This document shows positions 1-8,306 of a stretch of 64,000 nucleotides of DNA, one piece after another; position 1 is the first letter of the stretch, and each line of letters opens with the position of its first letter. The stretch is taken from contig PVBG01000006.1 in assembly GCA_002968845.1 (NCBI GenBank), positions 124,001-188,000 on the forward strand. Direction: 5' to 3'. The stretch is from Neorhizobium tomejilense. GTDB lineage: Bacteria; Pseudomonadota; Alphaproteobacteria; Rhizobiales; Rhizobiaceae. The notes under the pieces were generated by a model. It ran no database searches. It was not told the origin of the DNA and saw only the letters and a program-made list of their open reading frames with translations. The translations under genes and the position numbers were made by a program.

Positions 1-1349
1 CGCTCATCCTGATTTCGCTGACGCTCATCGGCAATGTGCTTTCGCAAAAACCGATCCGCGATACAATTACCCATAACATGGCGCGAAACGGTCTTATGGA
101 GGCAGCCCGCCGCAATGCCGAGATCGTTCAGGCGCTCGGGCTTGGCAAGCGAATTTCCGCGCGCTGGCAAAGGACGAACACGGAATATCTTGCCGCCAAT
201 CGCAGAGCCGGCGATGTCGCGGGAGACCTTGGCGGGATATCGAAATCGCTGCGCATGGTGCTGCAATCGGCCATACTCGCGGTCGGCGCCTATCTCGTCA
301 TCGAACAGGAGGTCACGGCCGGGGTCATGATCGCCAGCTCGATCATGATGGGCCGGGCGCTGGCGCCGGTCGATCTTGCGATTTCCAGCTGGAAACCTTT
401 CCTGTTGGGGCGACAGAGCTGGGCGCGCATTAAGGCGCTGCTGGCAATGCTGCCGGAAGCCACCTCCTTCATGTCCCTGCCTGCGCCGGAACGCCAACTG
501 AGCATCGAGGGCGTAACGATCATCCCGCCCGGGGAGAAGAAACCGACCGTTACCAACATCGCGTTCACCGTAGAGGCGGGCAGTGCGCTCGGCATCATCG
601 GCACCTCGGGTTCGGGAAAATCAACCCTGTCGCGCGCCATCGTCGGCGCCTGGCTGCCGGCCGCCGGAAAAGTCCGGATCGACGGCGCCAGCCTCGAGCA
701 GTGGGACCGCGAGAGGCTCGGACGTCATATCGGTTACCTCCCGCAAGGCGTCGAGTTGTTCGACGGGACGATCGCCGAAAACATCGCCCGTTTCGAGGAC
801 GAGCCGGATCCCGCCGCCATTGTCGCGGCGGCCAGGGCGGCCGGCGCCCACGACCTCATCCTTCGCTTCGAGCGCGGTTATGAAACACCCATCGGTGAAG
901 GCGGATCGGAGCTGTCGGCCGGCCAGCGGCAGCGCATCGGCCTGGCGCGCGCCCTTTACGGCGATCCCTTTCTGGTCGTGCTCGATGAACCGAATGCCAA
1001 TCTGGACGCAGACGGCGAAGCCGCCGTCGTGCGGGCGATCGCCGCAGTGCGCGAGCGAAGAGGTATCGCCATCGTCGTTGCCCATCGTCCAAGCGCCATC
1101 GGCGCCGTTGATCATGTCCTGGTGATGGAAGACGGCCGACAGAAAGCTTTTGGTCCGCGCGACGAGATACTCACCAAGGTCCTGAAAGCGCCCCGGCCAC
1201 CCGCACCGTCCGGCAACTGTTTCTTCTCGGCCCCTTTCGGCATATCGGGCCTGCGGCTGATCGCAAACCCGGCGCTTCCCGCCGCCGAGACTGCGGCTGC
1301 CGGCGGAAAAGATCATGCAGACGAGGAGGAAACCGATGTCCGACCTTGA
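1..1349 (+). CDS. Type I secretion ABC transporter, ATPase/permease subunit (5' end outside window)
   Basis: The reading frame is open from the first bases of the window, so the N-terminal part (start codon and most of the membrane domain) is missing. The visible part is the end of the transmembrane domain followed by a complete nucleotide-binding domain: Walker A GTSGSGKST near nt 600-626, signature LSAGQRQR near 913-936, Walker B FLVVLDEP near 969-992 and an AHRPS switch histidine near 1080. The order permease then ATPase, and the HlyD-type gene that follows with a 14-nt overlap, are typical of the PrtD/HasD/AprD branch of type I exporters. These move proteins with an uncleaved C-terminal signal across both membranes. 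The substrate is not visible. A decayed heme oxygenase just downstream makes a hemophore possible, but that is inference. Confidence 0.9.
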   Translation, partial: LILISLTLIGNVLSQKPIRDTITHNMARNGLMEAARRNAEIVQALGLGKRISARWQRTNTEYLAANRRAGDVAGDLGGISKSLRMVLQSAILAVGAYLVIEQEVTAGVMIASSIMMGRALAPVDLAISSWKPFLLGRQSWARIKALLAMLPEATSFMSLPAPERQLSIEGVTIIPPGEKKPTVTNIAFTVEAGSALGIIGTSGSGKSTLSRAIVGAWLPAAGKVRIDGASLEQWDRERLGRHIGYLPQGVELFDGTIAENIARFEDEPDPAAIVAAARAAGAHDLILRFERGYETPIGEGGSELSAGQRQRIGLARALYGDPFLVVLDEPNANLDADGEAAVVRAIAAVRERRGIAIVVAHRPSAIGAVDHVLVMEDGRQKAFGPRDEILTKVLKAPRPPAPSGNCFFSAPFGISGLRLIANPALPAAETAAAGGKDHADEEETDVRP

Positions 1350-2649
1350 CCCGAGCCTTGGTGTCTCCCGCTCCATCCGGCTCCACCTGATCGCCGCCTT
1401 GCTGGCAAGTGCAGCCCTGGTCGGCGGGGCAGGGGCCTGGGCCTCCGTCACCAATCTATCCGGTGCGGTCGTCGCTTCTGGGCATTTCGTCGTCGATTCC
1501 TACGTGAAGAAGGTGCAGCACCCGACCGGCGGTGTGGTCGGCGACATCCGGGTGCACGAAGGGGACGAGGTGAAGGCCGGCGACATCGTCATGCGCCTCG
1601 ATGCGACCCAGACGCGCGCCAATCTCGCCATCGTGACCAAACGTCTGGACGAGCTTGCCGCCCGGCTGGCGCGGCTGGAGGCCGAACGCGACGATCTGGC
1701 GGCGATCGTCTTTCCCGATTGGCTGCGGGCACGTCTCGACAATGCCGATGTCGGCTCGGCGATCCACAGCGAAATCCGGTTGTTCGACTTCCGGACCCAG
1801 TCTCGACAAGGCAAGAAAGCCCAATTGGCCGAACGCATCACCCAGTACGAGCATGAAATTGAAGGCCTCAAGGCTCAGGAAGATGCATACCAGCAGGGGA
1901 TCGAGGTTCTTGCCACGGAGATAGGTTCCCTTACCGCCCTCAGGCAAAAGGGCATCGTCTCGGATCAGCGCTTGAACAGCCTCAAGACGCAGCTTGCAAC
2001 CTATGGTGGGGAACGGGGGGAAAAGATCGCCTATCAGGCGCAGGCGGCCGGGCGGATCACCGAGACGCGGCTGCAGATCCTCCAGGTCGACCAGGACCTG
2101 AAAACCGAGGTTGGCAGGGAACTGCGCGAAGTGCAGGCCCAGTTCGGCGAATATGTCGAGCGCAAGATCGCCGCTGAAGACGAGTTGCGCAGGATCGACA
2201 TCATCGCGCCTCAGTCCGGCATCGTCCACCAGCTCGCCGTCCATACGGTAGGAGGCGTAGTCGCTCCTGCCGATCCGATCATGCTGATCGTTCCGGAAGG
2301 CGAGGACCTGGCACTCGAGGTGCAGATCGCGCCCAAGGATATCGACCAGATCCAGCCCGGTCACAAGACCGTGCTGCGCATGTCGGCTTTCAACTTGCGC
2401 ACCACACCCGAACTGAACGGCTATGTCAGTCGTATCGCCGCGGACCTCACCGTCGACGAGCGCACCGGGCGATCCTATTATCTGGTCCGCATATCGGTGC
2501 CGCACGAGGAAATCAGCAAACTTGAGGGCCTGTCGCTCGTTCCCGGCATGCCGGCCGAAGCCATGATCCGGACCGGGGATCGCACCGCCCTTTCCTACCT
2601 GATCAAGCCGCTTTCCGACCAGATCAACAGGGCGTTCCGGGAGGAATGA
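1336..2649 (+). CDS. HlyD-family periplasmic adaptor of type I secretion
   Basis: 437 residues from the ATG at 1336, chosen because GAGGAGGA ends 5 nt upstream. An in-frame ATG at 1315 lacks this. The start overlaps the ATPase stop, so translation is probably coupled. One N-terminal transmembrane helix (about residues 16-38) is followed by a lipoyl-like half (VKKVQHPTGGVVGDI), a long charged coiled coil (about 90-290) and a second lipoyl/beta-barrel part (IIAPQSGIVHQLAVHTVGG), ending in a conserved barrel region. This is the membrane fusion protein layout of PrtE/HasE/AprE. It should bridge the inner-membrane ATPase to a TolC-like channel, which is not encoded in the window. Confidence 0.9.
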   Translation: MSDLDPSLGVSRSIRLHLIAALLASAALVGGAGAWASVTNLSGAVVASGHFVVDSYVKKVQHPTGGVVGDIRVHEGDEVKAGDIVMRLDATQTRANLAIVTKRLDELAARLARLEAERDDLAAIVFPDWLRARLDNADVGSAIHSEIRLFDFRTQSRQGKKAQLAERITQYEHEIEGLKAQEDAYQQGIEVLATEIGSLTALRQKGIVSDQRLNSLKTQLATYGGERGEKIAYQAQAAGRITETRLQILQVDQDLKTEVGRELREVQAQFGEYVERKIAAEDELRRIDIIAPQSGIVHQLAVHTVGGVVAPADPIMLIVPEGEDLALEVQIAPKDIDQIQPGHKTVLRMSAFNLRTTPELNGYVSRIAADLTVDERTGRSYYLVRISVPHEEISKLEGLSLVPGMPAEAMIRTGDRTALSYLIKPLSDQINRAFREE

Positions 2650-2698
2650 GACCCTGCCGGCCGGGCATTGGCAATGACAATCAAAACGAGGACCATTG

Positions 2699-3022
2699 AT
2701 GCAAGATACCGCACTCGCCCAGGAAAGCCGCACAAAGCGGTTGAAAGCCGCGACGCACGAAGCGCATGAGCAGCTCGACCGGTTCATCATGCGGGCGCGC
2801 CCCTTCGCCGACCGCGTGCGCTACGGCCGCTTCCTTGAAATGCAGTATTCTTCCATCGCGATCTCGACGCCTTATTCTTCAACCCCGCGCTTGAGGCGCT
2901 GTTGCCGGATCTCGCTGGTCGAAGAGGACCTGCGCAATATCGGGTCGTCGATCCCTAACGCAACGCGATCTGCCCTGTTCGTGAAAGAGCGGCCGGTCGA
3001 ACTCGCACAGGCGCTTGTTTGA
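2699..3022 (+). pseudogene. Biliverdin-producing heme oxygenase, frameshifted and truncated
   Basis: The frame starting at 2699 (GAGGACC just upstream) reads KAATHEAHEQLDRFIMRARP and YGRFLEMQY, matching the N-terminus of bacterial heme oxygenases of the HemO/BphO type. After QY the match jumps to the next frame (FHRDLDALFFNPALEALLPD, nt about 2851-2910). It then returns to the first frame at VEEDLRNIGS, with a few codons missing in between. It stops at 3022 after a segment resembling the family's mid-protein ELAQAL, so the C-terminal half of a protein of about 200 residues is gone. The intact enzyme opens heme to biliverdin, CO and iron. The gene lies 49 nt after the secretion adaptor and may once have been part of a heme-uptake operon. 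Confidence 0.65.
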
Positions 3023-3174
3023 CGTATGGAAAATCGGTTGGTCGGTCGACATTTTGGAAACTCAGATATCGCGCACGCGGAACCGGGCCACGTTTTCTCT
3101 TAAGCGCCTTCCGGCGCCAGTACGGGTTTCTGAAGGCGAGCCGCGCGTTACTGGACGACGCCGAAACTCCTGAC

Positions 3175-3477
3175 TTAATCGCCGGAGATTGAGGTCCTGG
3201 CTGAATTCAACCGATCCTGCATCTCCTTGCCCGCCTTGAAGAATGGTACCCACTTTTCTTCGACAAAAATCGAGGCGCCGTCTCTTGGACTGCAGCCCGA
3301 ACGGGATGGGCGGTTGCGATCGGTGAATACCCCGAACTCGTGGAGTTCGACTCGCCCGCTTTGTTCCAGGGTTGCTGCTATTTCGTCGAGGATCGTATCC
3401 ACAATCCGCTCCGCATCGCTGTGATGGAGGTCGGGATTCCGACCGCCGATCAGGGAAACGAGCTCGGACGTTATCAT
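3175..3477 (-). CDS. IHF/HU-family DNA-bending protein, divergent IHF-beta type
   Basis: 100 residues, starting at an ATG preceded by GAGGTCATAA. The order of conserved pieces fits the IHF/HU fold: an N-terminal helical pair with IVDTILDEIAATLEQSGRVELHEFGVF, the arm region, then EKWVPFFKAGKEMQDRLN, which closely matches the end of IHF-beta. The arm is unusual: the normal RxxRxGRNPxTGE is replaced by RPSRSGCSPRDGAS, so DNA contacts may be altered. The gene is convergent with the heme oxygenase remnant and divergent from the ParB-like gene. A second member of the fold, an HU, closes the same module at 17.1 kb. Confidence 0.75.
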   Translation of the reverse strand: MITSELVSLIGGRNPDLHHSDAERIVDTILDEIAATLEQSGRVELHEFGVFTDRNRPSRSGCSPRDGASIFVEEKWVPFFKAGKEMQDRLNSARTSISGD

Positions 3478-3675
3478 TTATGACCTCATCGAAAATATGT
3501 GGTAGCCGCCTGAACAGGGATAAGAAATAGAGCGTAAAACAGGGCTGATCAACCTGGCACTGGAGGTGGCTCGCGGCGGGGTTCAAGAGCGGCTAGAGGG
3601 AGAGGAGGGAAGGGGGATTGTGGCGGGATAGGAGGCTGGAGAGAGGTTCCGGCCGGTCCGTCATGGAGAAACGAC

Positions 3676-5799
3676 ATGGCTCAGGCTATGGAAAAAATCA
3701 CCCTCAGTGCAGCCCGGGATATTCCCTTCAACAAGCTGGTGCTCAGCCAGCAGAACGTCCGCAAGATCAAGGCGGGCGTGTCGATCGAGGACCTGGCGGA
3801 GGACATCGCCCACCGTGGTCTGCTGACCAGCCTCAATGTCCGCCCCGAACTCGACGACGATGGCAACGAGACGGGAATTTATCGGATTCCGGCGGGCGGG
3901 CGCCGTTATCGTGCCCTCGAGCGCCTGGTCGCGCAGAAGCGGTTGGCCAAAACCGCCGGCGTTCCCTGCATCGTCAGCAAAGGCGAAACCCTCGAAGTCG
4001 AGGACTCGCTTGCCGAAAACGTCCAGCGCGTGAGCCTTCATCCGCTCGACCAGTTCCGCGCTTTCCAGACCTTGCGGGAGCAGGGGCTCGGCGAGGAGGA
4101 GATCGCCGCGCGCTTCTTCGTTTCAGTCGTGACGGTCAGACAGCGCCTGCGGCTGGCTTCCGTCTCACCGCGGCTTCTCGATCTTTATGCCGAGGACGAG
4201 ATGACGCTCGAGCAGATCATGGCCTTCTCGATCACCAACGACCACGTTCGCCAGGAGCAGGTCTGGGACACGATCTCGCGTTCGCATAGCCGCGAGCCGT
4301 ATTACATCCGCCGGCTGCTGACCGAAACCGCGATCCGCGCCAGCGACCGCCGCGCCGTCTATGTCGGCATCGAAGCCTACGAGGCAGCAGGCGGTGTGAC
4401 CATGCGCGATCTGTTCGACCAGGACCAGGGCGGCTGGCTGCAGGATCCGGCGCTGCTGGAACAGCTCGTGATGGAAAAGCTGAAAGCTGACGCCGAGGGA
4501 ATTCGGATAAGCGAAGGCTGGCTATGGGTCGAAGCCGCCTTCGACTTCCCCTACGGCCACACGTCCGGCCTGCGCCGCTTCTACGGCGAGCAGGCCGAAA
4601 TGACTGAAGATGAACTGGCACATTATGACGCCACCCGCGCCGAATACGACAAGCTCGACGCAGAGTATGCGGCGGCAAACGAATACTCGGAAGCGACCGA
4701 ACAGAAGCTGGAGGAACTCGGCAGCGAGCTCGACCGGCTCAACGACCGTCCGTACGTTTTCGATCCGCAGGAGATCGCCCGCGGTGGAGTCTTCATCTCG
4801 CTCGGCGCCAGTGGCGAGCTCAAGATCGAGCGGGGCTTCGTGCGACCCGAGGATGAACCGAAGGATGAGACGGATCTGACGGATGATATCGGTGACGATC
4901 ATGGCGCTCATGACAGTGCTCGCCCGGTAACCGGCGCCGGCGGGGAAGGCACCCAACCCGACGACGAGGACGAAACGATCAAGCCGCTTCCCGACCGCCT
5001 GGTTCTCGATCTGACGGCAGCTCGGACGATCGCTTTGCGCAACGCGCTGGCGAACAACCCCGTCATCGCCTTTGTCGCTGTCCTGCATGCCTTTGTCCTG
5101 AAGACCTTCTACGTCTACGGCTCGGATTCATGCCTGGAGGTGACGCTGCAGAGCGCTCGCTTCAGCCAGACGCCCGGCCTCGGCGATACGGTCTGGGCGA
5201 AGGAGATCGATCAGAGGCAGGAAGGCTGGGGCCAGGATCTGCCCAAGGATCCGAACGATCTGTGGGATTTCCTGATCAAGCTCGATGAGGTCAGCCGGCA
5301 GGCCCTGTTTGCGCATTGCGCCTCGTTGTCGGTCAACGCAGTGATCGAACCCTGGAACAAGCGGACGCGCGCCATCGCCCATGCCGAACAGCTGGCCAGC
5401 TCGATCGGCTTCGATATCGTGGAAGCCGGTTGGACGACGACCGCCGACAACTATCTCGGCCGTGTCACGAAGGCGCATATCCTGCAGGCGGTTCGTGAGG
5501 CAAAGGGGGACCAGGCGGCGGAACTGATCGGCCATCTCAAGAAAACCGACATGGCCCGCGAGGCTGAACGGCTGATGACAGGCAGCGGCTGGCTGCCGGA
5601 ACCGCTCCGCATGACGAACGGCGAAGGCATCATCGATAGCGACGCTGCCGGAGATGATGCCGTCGAGCCCGAGCAGGCTGAGACTACGGAAATTGAGGAC
5701 CTGCCGGCCTTCCTGCTCGAAGAGCCGGAAGCATCGAGCGATGGTGCTGACGATACCGAGAGTGAGATCAACGACGAGCATCTCGCCGCCGCCGAATAG
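3676..5799 (+). CDS. Large ParB/RepB/Spo0J-like protein (707 aa)
   Basis: The start at 3676 follows GGAGAAACGAC. The N-terminal third is a ParB/sulfiredoxin-fold domain followed by a helix-turn-helix: VLSQQNVRKIKAGVSIEDLA, GGRRYRALERL, LAENVQRVSLHPLDQFRAF, and then IAARFFVSVVTVRQRLRLAS. The remaining 450 residues are specific to the plasmid-borne long form. They carry a charged helical segment (about 310-360), acidic linkers (about 385-435) and a very acidic tail. Chromosomal ParB is about 300 residues, and no ParA lies beside this gene, so it is probably not a classical partition protein. It may be a CTPase-type or nuclease-like plasmid regulator. It opens the plasmid core module and is followed by its own terminator. 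Confidence 0.85.
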   Translation: MAQAMEKITLSAARDIPFNKLVLSQQNVRKIKAGVSIEDLAEDIAHRGLLTSLNVRPELDDDGNETGIYRIPAGGRRYRALERLVAQKRLAKTAGVPCIVSKGETLEVEDSLAENVQRVSLHPLDQFRAFQTLREQGLGEEEIAARFFVSVVTVRQRLRLASVSPRLLDLYAEDEMTLEQIMAFSITNDHVRQEQVWDTISRSHSREPYYIRRLLTETAIRASDRRAVYVGIEAYEAAGGVTMRDLFDQDQGGWLQDPALLEQLVMEKLKADAEGIRISEGWLWVEAAFDFPYGHTSGLRRFYGEQAEMTEDELAHYDATRAEYDKLDAEYAAANEYSEATEQKLEELGSELDRLNDRPYVFDPQEIARGGVFISLGASGELKIERGFVRPEDEPKDETDLTDDIGDDHGAHDSARPVTGAGGEGTQPDDEDETIKPLPDRLVLDLTAARTIALRNALANNPVIAFVAVLHAFVLKTFYVYGSDSCLEVTLQSARFSQTPGLGDTVWAKEIDQRQEGWGQDLPKDPNDLWDFLIKLDEVSRQALFAHCASLSVNAVIEPWNKRTRAIAHAEQLASSIGFDIVEAGWTTTADNYLGRVTKAHILQAVREAKGDQAAELIGHLKKTDMAREAERLMTGSGWLPEPLRMTNGEGIIDSDAAGDDAVEPEQAETTEIEDLPAFLLEEPEASSDGADDTESEINDEHLAAAE

Positions 5800-5814
5800 T
5801 GATCCGACCAGATT

Positions 5815-5847
5815 GACCCGATCGAATTTGCGGTCGGGTCTTCTTTC
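5815..5847 (+). terminator. Rho-independent terminator after the ParB-like gene
   Basis: Stem GACCCGATCG (5815-5824) pairs with CGGTCGGGTC (5831-5840), with one G-U pair and a 6-nt loop. TTCTTT follows. It lies 15 nt after the ParB-like stop. Confidence 0.7.
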
Positions 5848-5853
5848 CCAACA

Positions 5854-5877
5854 GCCCGGCCATTGCGCCGGGCTTTT
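5854..5877 (+). terminator. GC hairpin with T-run just upstream of a ribosome binding site
   Basis: GCCCGGC (5854-5860) and GCCGGGC (5867-5873) form a 7-bp stem with a 6-nt loop, followed by TTTT. The next start codon is only 19 nt downstream, so this is either a terminator belonging to the previous gene or a leader hairpin of the next one. The same layout recurs at 6582, 7880, 16621 and 17039. Confidence 0.55.
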
Positions 5878-5895
5878 CCGTTTCAGGAGGTACCT

Positions 5896-6552
5896 ATGCC
5901 TGACTTCACCATCGAGACCACCTATCACCTGCCGGTCTTCCGGCATCGCACCTATGAAGCTGACACGCTGGACGAGGCGTGCCGTGCTGCCATCGAGGAT
6001 GACAGTTGGGATATCGCCGAGAAGGACTTCGATTCCTCGGGCGCAATTCATATCACCGGCATCTGGGACGGCGCACATGCGGCCTATGCGGGTCCGCCGA
6101 TCCAGATCCCCCAGCAATTCGATGAACCTGTCCAACGCCGGGCGCGTCATTTCGAGATCCTGCTCGGACTGCTGAAGATCCTGTTCGATGACGTCCGCGC
6201 TGCCCGGCCACCGTCGCTCGATTGGCTCGTCCGATCTGCCTGGGCGATCGCCCGAGGAGAAGCCATTCTCGCCGGAGACCCGGGTCCTGAGGAGCCGGTC
6301 GACCCACCAAAGCCTTCCCACGTCCTGGTCAGGCTGCAGGAGGATCGCGTGCGCGACGCAATCACCGCCGTGCTCCAAGTCGACCCGAGTTTCAAAACTG
6401 TACGGCCCGAGGCGGTGACCGACGATGAGGTCCACGCCGCCTGCCTGTCAATCGCCACCACGATGGATTTTTCAGACATGGTCGGAAACGCCGAATTCCA
6501 GGCGGCGCTCTTGGCAATTCGGTCGGCGCAGGGCCGGCTGGCTTCCGATTGA
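5896..6552 (+). CDS. Plasmid-module protein of unknown function (218 aa)
   Basis: The ATG at 5896 was chosen because CAGGAGGTACCT lies directly in front of it; an earlier in-frame start at 5863 falls inside the hairpin. I do not recognise a named family. The first 60 residues form a small alpha/beta unit rich in aromatic and acidic residues (HLPVFRHRTYEADTLDEACR, then SWDIAEKDFDSSG). The rest is mainly helical, with a proline-rich linker near residue 140. There is no signal peptide or membrane segment. It lies between the ParB-like and DUF932 genes, each pair separated by a GC hairpin, and is probably part of the plasmid maintenance set. Confidence 0.75.
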   Translation: MPDFTIETTYHLPVFRHRTYEADTLDEACRAAIEDDSWDIAEKDFDSSGAIHITGIWDGAHAAYAGPPIQIPQQFDEPVQRRARHFEILLGLLKILFDDVRAARPPSLDWLVRSAWAIARGEAILAGDPGPEEPVDPPKPSHVLVRLQEDRVRDAITAVLQVDPSFKTVRPEAVTDDEVHAACLSIATTMDFSDMVGNAEFQAALLAIRSAQGRLASD

Positions 6553-6581
6553 TCCCTCTTCTCAGCATCCTTCTCAACCTC

Positions 6582-6603
6582 ACCCGGCCATCGCGCCGGG
6601 TTT
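6582..6603 (+). terminator. GC hairpin upstream of the DUF932 gene
   Basis: ACCCGGC (6582-6588) pairs with GCCGGGT (6595-6601) around a 6-nt loop, followed by a short T-run. The next ATG is at 6625, after AAGGAG. Sequence and position are nearly the same as the hairpin at 5854. Confidence 0.5.
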
Positions 6604-6624
6604 CCGCTTTTAAGGAGACAACTT

Positions 6625-7815
6625 ATGACCGCTCTCACCTCCAACAACTCATCCGACCGTTCCGCCTTCAAGGTCGATATCTCCCGCGGCGAACGGATCG
6701 CCCGCGTTTCGTCGGAATGGTTTTCCCGCCCCGACGACGAACGCTTCCTGTCGCTGACCGAGCTCTACGACACCGTCCGGTCGCGCGCCGAGCGCGCCCA
6801 TGCCCGAACGATCGAGAGTGCTGCGATCCGCGTCGAAGCAACGCGCGACAATGCGGAGCGGCTTGCGCTTCTCGTTCCAGGTCAACGCCAAGCGATCGCA
6901 CCGACCCACTGGAGCTACGGCCAGCTTTGCAGCCTCGTTGGCGCTCCCGCCACCTATATGCGCCAACTGCCGGCGCCGCTTGCCGCGATCAACCTGCAGC
7001 ACGGTCTGCTCAACCATCGTGCCGAGCTCGTCAAGACGCTTGAGATGGATGACGGCCGGCTGGAACTGCGCGCAGTGACCGGACCGGAATACGGTCGGAT
7101 CTGGGATCATGAACTGGTCTCGTCGGTCATGAAGATCGCCGGCAACGGGACCGGTGACACGATGTGGAAAGTACCAGGTGTTCTCGACTGGGCGACGATG
7201 ACCCACAATCCCTTCGTCGACATCACCAAGGACACGACCACCCTTTATGCCAGTGATCGCGACGTCTTCCTGTTCCTGGTCGACGACACCCATCCTATCG
7301 AAGCCGGACGTCTGCCGAACGGCGAGCCGGATCTCTACTTCCGCGGCTTCTACGCCTGGAATTCCGAGGTCGGATCGAAGACGCTCGGTATCGCCTCCTT
7401 TTATCTCCGCGCGGTTTGCGCCAACCGCAACCTTTGGGGTACGCAAAATTTCGAGGAGATCACCATCCGGCATTCGAAGTTCGCCGCCCAGCGCTTCGCC
7501 CACGAGGCAGCACCCGCGCTGACCAGCTTTGCCAATTCGTCGCCGGCGCCATTTATCGCCGGCATAAAGGCGGCACGGGAGCGGATCGTCGCGCGCAAGG
7601 ACGATGACCGTGAAACCTTCCTGCGCCGGCGCGGATTCTCAAAAAGTGAGACCGGCAAGGTGATCGAGATGGTGCTGTCGGAGGAGGGGCGGCCGCCGGA
7701 GTCGATCTTCGATTTCGTGCAGGGCATCACCGCGCTGGCGCGCACCAAGACCAATCAGGACACGCGTCTGGAACTCGAAGGCAAAGCGAAGAAGCTGCTG
7801 GAGAGTGCTGCCTGA
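6625..7815 (+). CDS. DUF932 domain protein (plasmid/phage-like)
   Basis: 396 residues, with AAGGAG 9 nt before the ATG. The central region carries the DUF932 pattern: GQLCSLVGAPATYMRQLPA, VTGPEYGRIWDHELV, a long middle domain with FLVDDTHPIE, and FYLRAVCANRNLWGTQNFEE near residue 265-285, where such proteins have a conserved N-x-L/M-x-G element. The C-terminal 100 residues are helical and basic. The biochemical role of the family is not established. Members are common on rhizobial plasmids and in phages next to ParB-like and helicase genes, as here. No membrane or secretion signals are visible. Confidence 0.85.
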   Translation: MTALTSNNSSDRSAFKVDISRGERIARVSSEWFSRPDDERFLSLTELYDTVRSRAERAHARTIESAAIRVEATRDNAERLALLVPGQRQAIAPTHWSYGQLCSLVGAPATYMRQLPAPLAAINLQHGLLNHRAELVKTLEMDDGRLELRAVTGPEYGRIWDHELVSSVMKIAGNGTGDTMWKVPGVLDWATMTHNPFVDITKDTTTLYASDRDVFLFLVDDTHPIEAGRLPNGEPDLYFRGFYAWNSEVGSKTLGIASFYLRAVCANRNLWGTQNFEEITIRHSKFAAQRFAHEAAPALTSFANSSPAPFIAGIKAARERIVARKDDDRETFLRRRGFSKSETGKVIEMVLSEEGRPPESIFDFVQGITALARTKTNQDTRLELEGKAKKLLESAA

Positions 7816-7879
7816 CATGTTCATGCGCGCCGGGCTCAGGCCCGGCCGCGTCTGCAAACCCCATCGTCGTCATCCCAGA

Positions 7880-7905
7880 GCCCGGTCAAGCGCCGGGCCT
7901 CATTT
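7880..7905 (+). terminator. GC hairpin upstream of a small plasmid gene
   Basis: GCCCGG (7880-7885) pairs with CCGGGC (7893-7898) around a 7-nt loop, followed by CTCATTTTG. The next ATG is at 7922. It is the third member of the hairpin series in this module. Confidence 0.45.
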
Positions 7906-7921
7906 TGTCTGGAGCACCCCA

Positions 7922-8176
7922 ATGGCTATCCCCGGTCATGTCCGCGCAAACTTCGACACGCTGCTGCGCGCCGCAGCCGATGGCAACCTTGCTCTCGTGG
8001 AATGCGTCGATGCGGCTACACGCGAGCCGTGTTACGTGCTTTGCGCCGTCGGCGGCACTGACGGCGAATACGACTTCACGCCGTTTGGCCATCTTGCCGA
8101 CGGCAATCCTTACGACCCCTATCTACCGCCCAATCCCGACGATCCAACCGGCTTCATGGGGAGCCCGGCAACCTAA
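7922..8176 (+). CDS. Small plasmid-module protein (84 aa), DUF6117-like
   Basis: The start at 7922 follows CTGGAGCACCCC. The protein begins MAIPGHVRANFDTLLRAA and continues NLALVECVDAATREPCYVLC, then ends in an acidic proline-rich tail (NPYDPYLPPNPDDPTGF). I associate this pattern with DUF6117, a short protein found next to DUF932 and strawberry-notch genes on rhizobial plasmids. The function is unknown. It is soluble, with no signal peptide. The frame also reads through upstream, but the ribosome site and the hairpin at 7880 favour the short form. Confidence 0.7.
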   Translation: MAIPGHVRANFDTLLRAAADGNLALVECVDAATREPCYVLCAVGGTDGEYDFTPFGHLADGNPYDPYLPPNPDDPTGFMGSPAT

Positions 8177-8306
8177 GCACTGATGATCGGCACAGTTTTA
8201 GCTGATGATCCCCGATCCCTCCCTGGCTGCCCCGATTTCGCTCCTCCGAACCTTCGGCAGGACGCTGGGCTCCGCTGTTCTTTTCTCTCTCTTGGAGCAT
8301 CCTTCG

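Noticed and set aside
621..1454. Long minus-strand open frames opposite the secretion genes
   Set aside because: They lie antisense to clear ABC transporter and HlyD genes and have no family pattern. GC-rich DNA keeps antisense frames open by chance.
5128..6435. 435-codon minus-strand open frame across the ParB-like gene end
   Set aside because: It runs across two real plus-strand genes and their terminator. Its translation shows no domain, and codon-position bias fits the plus strand.
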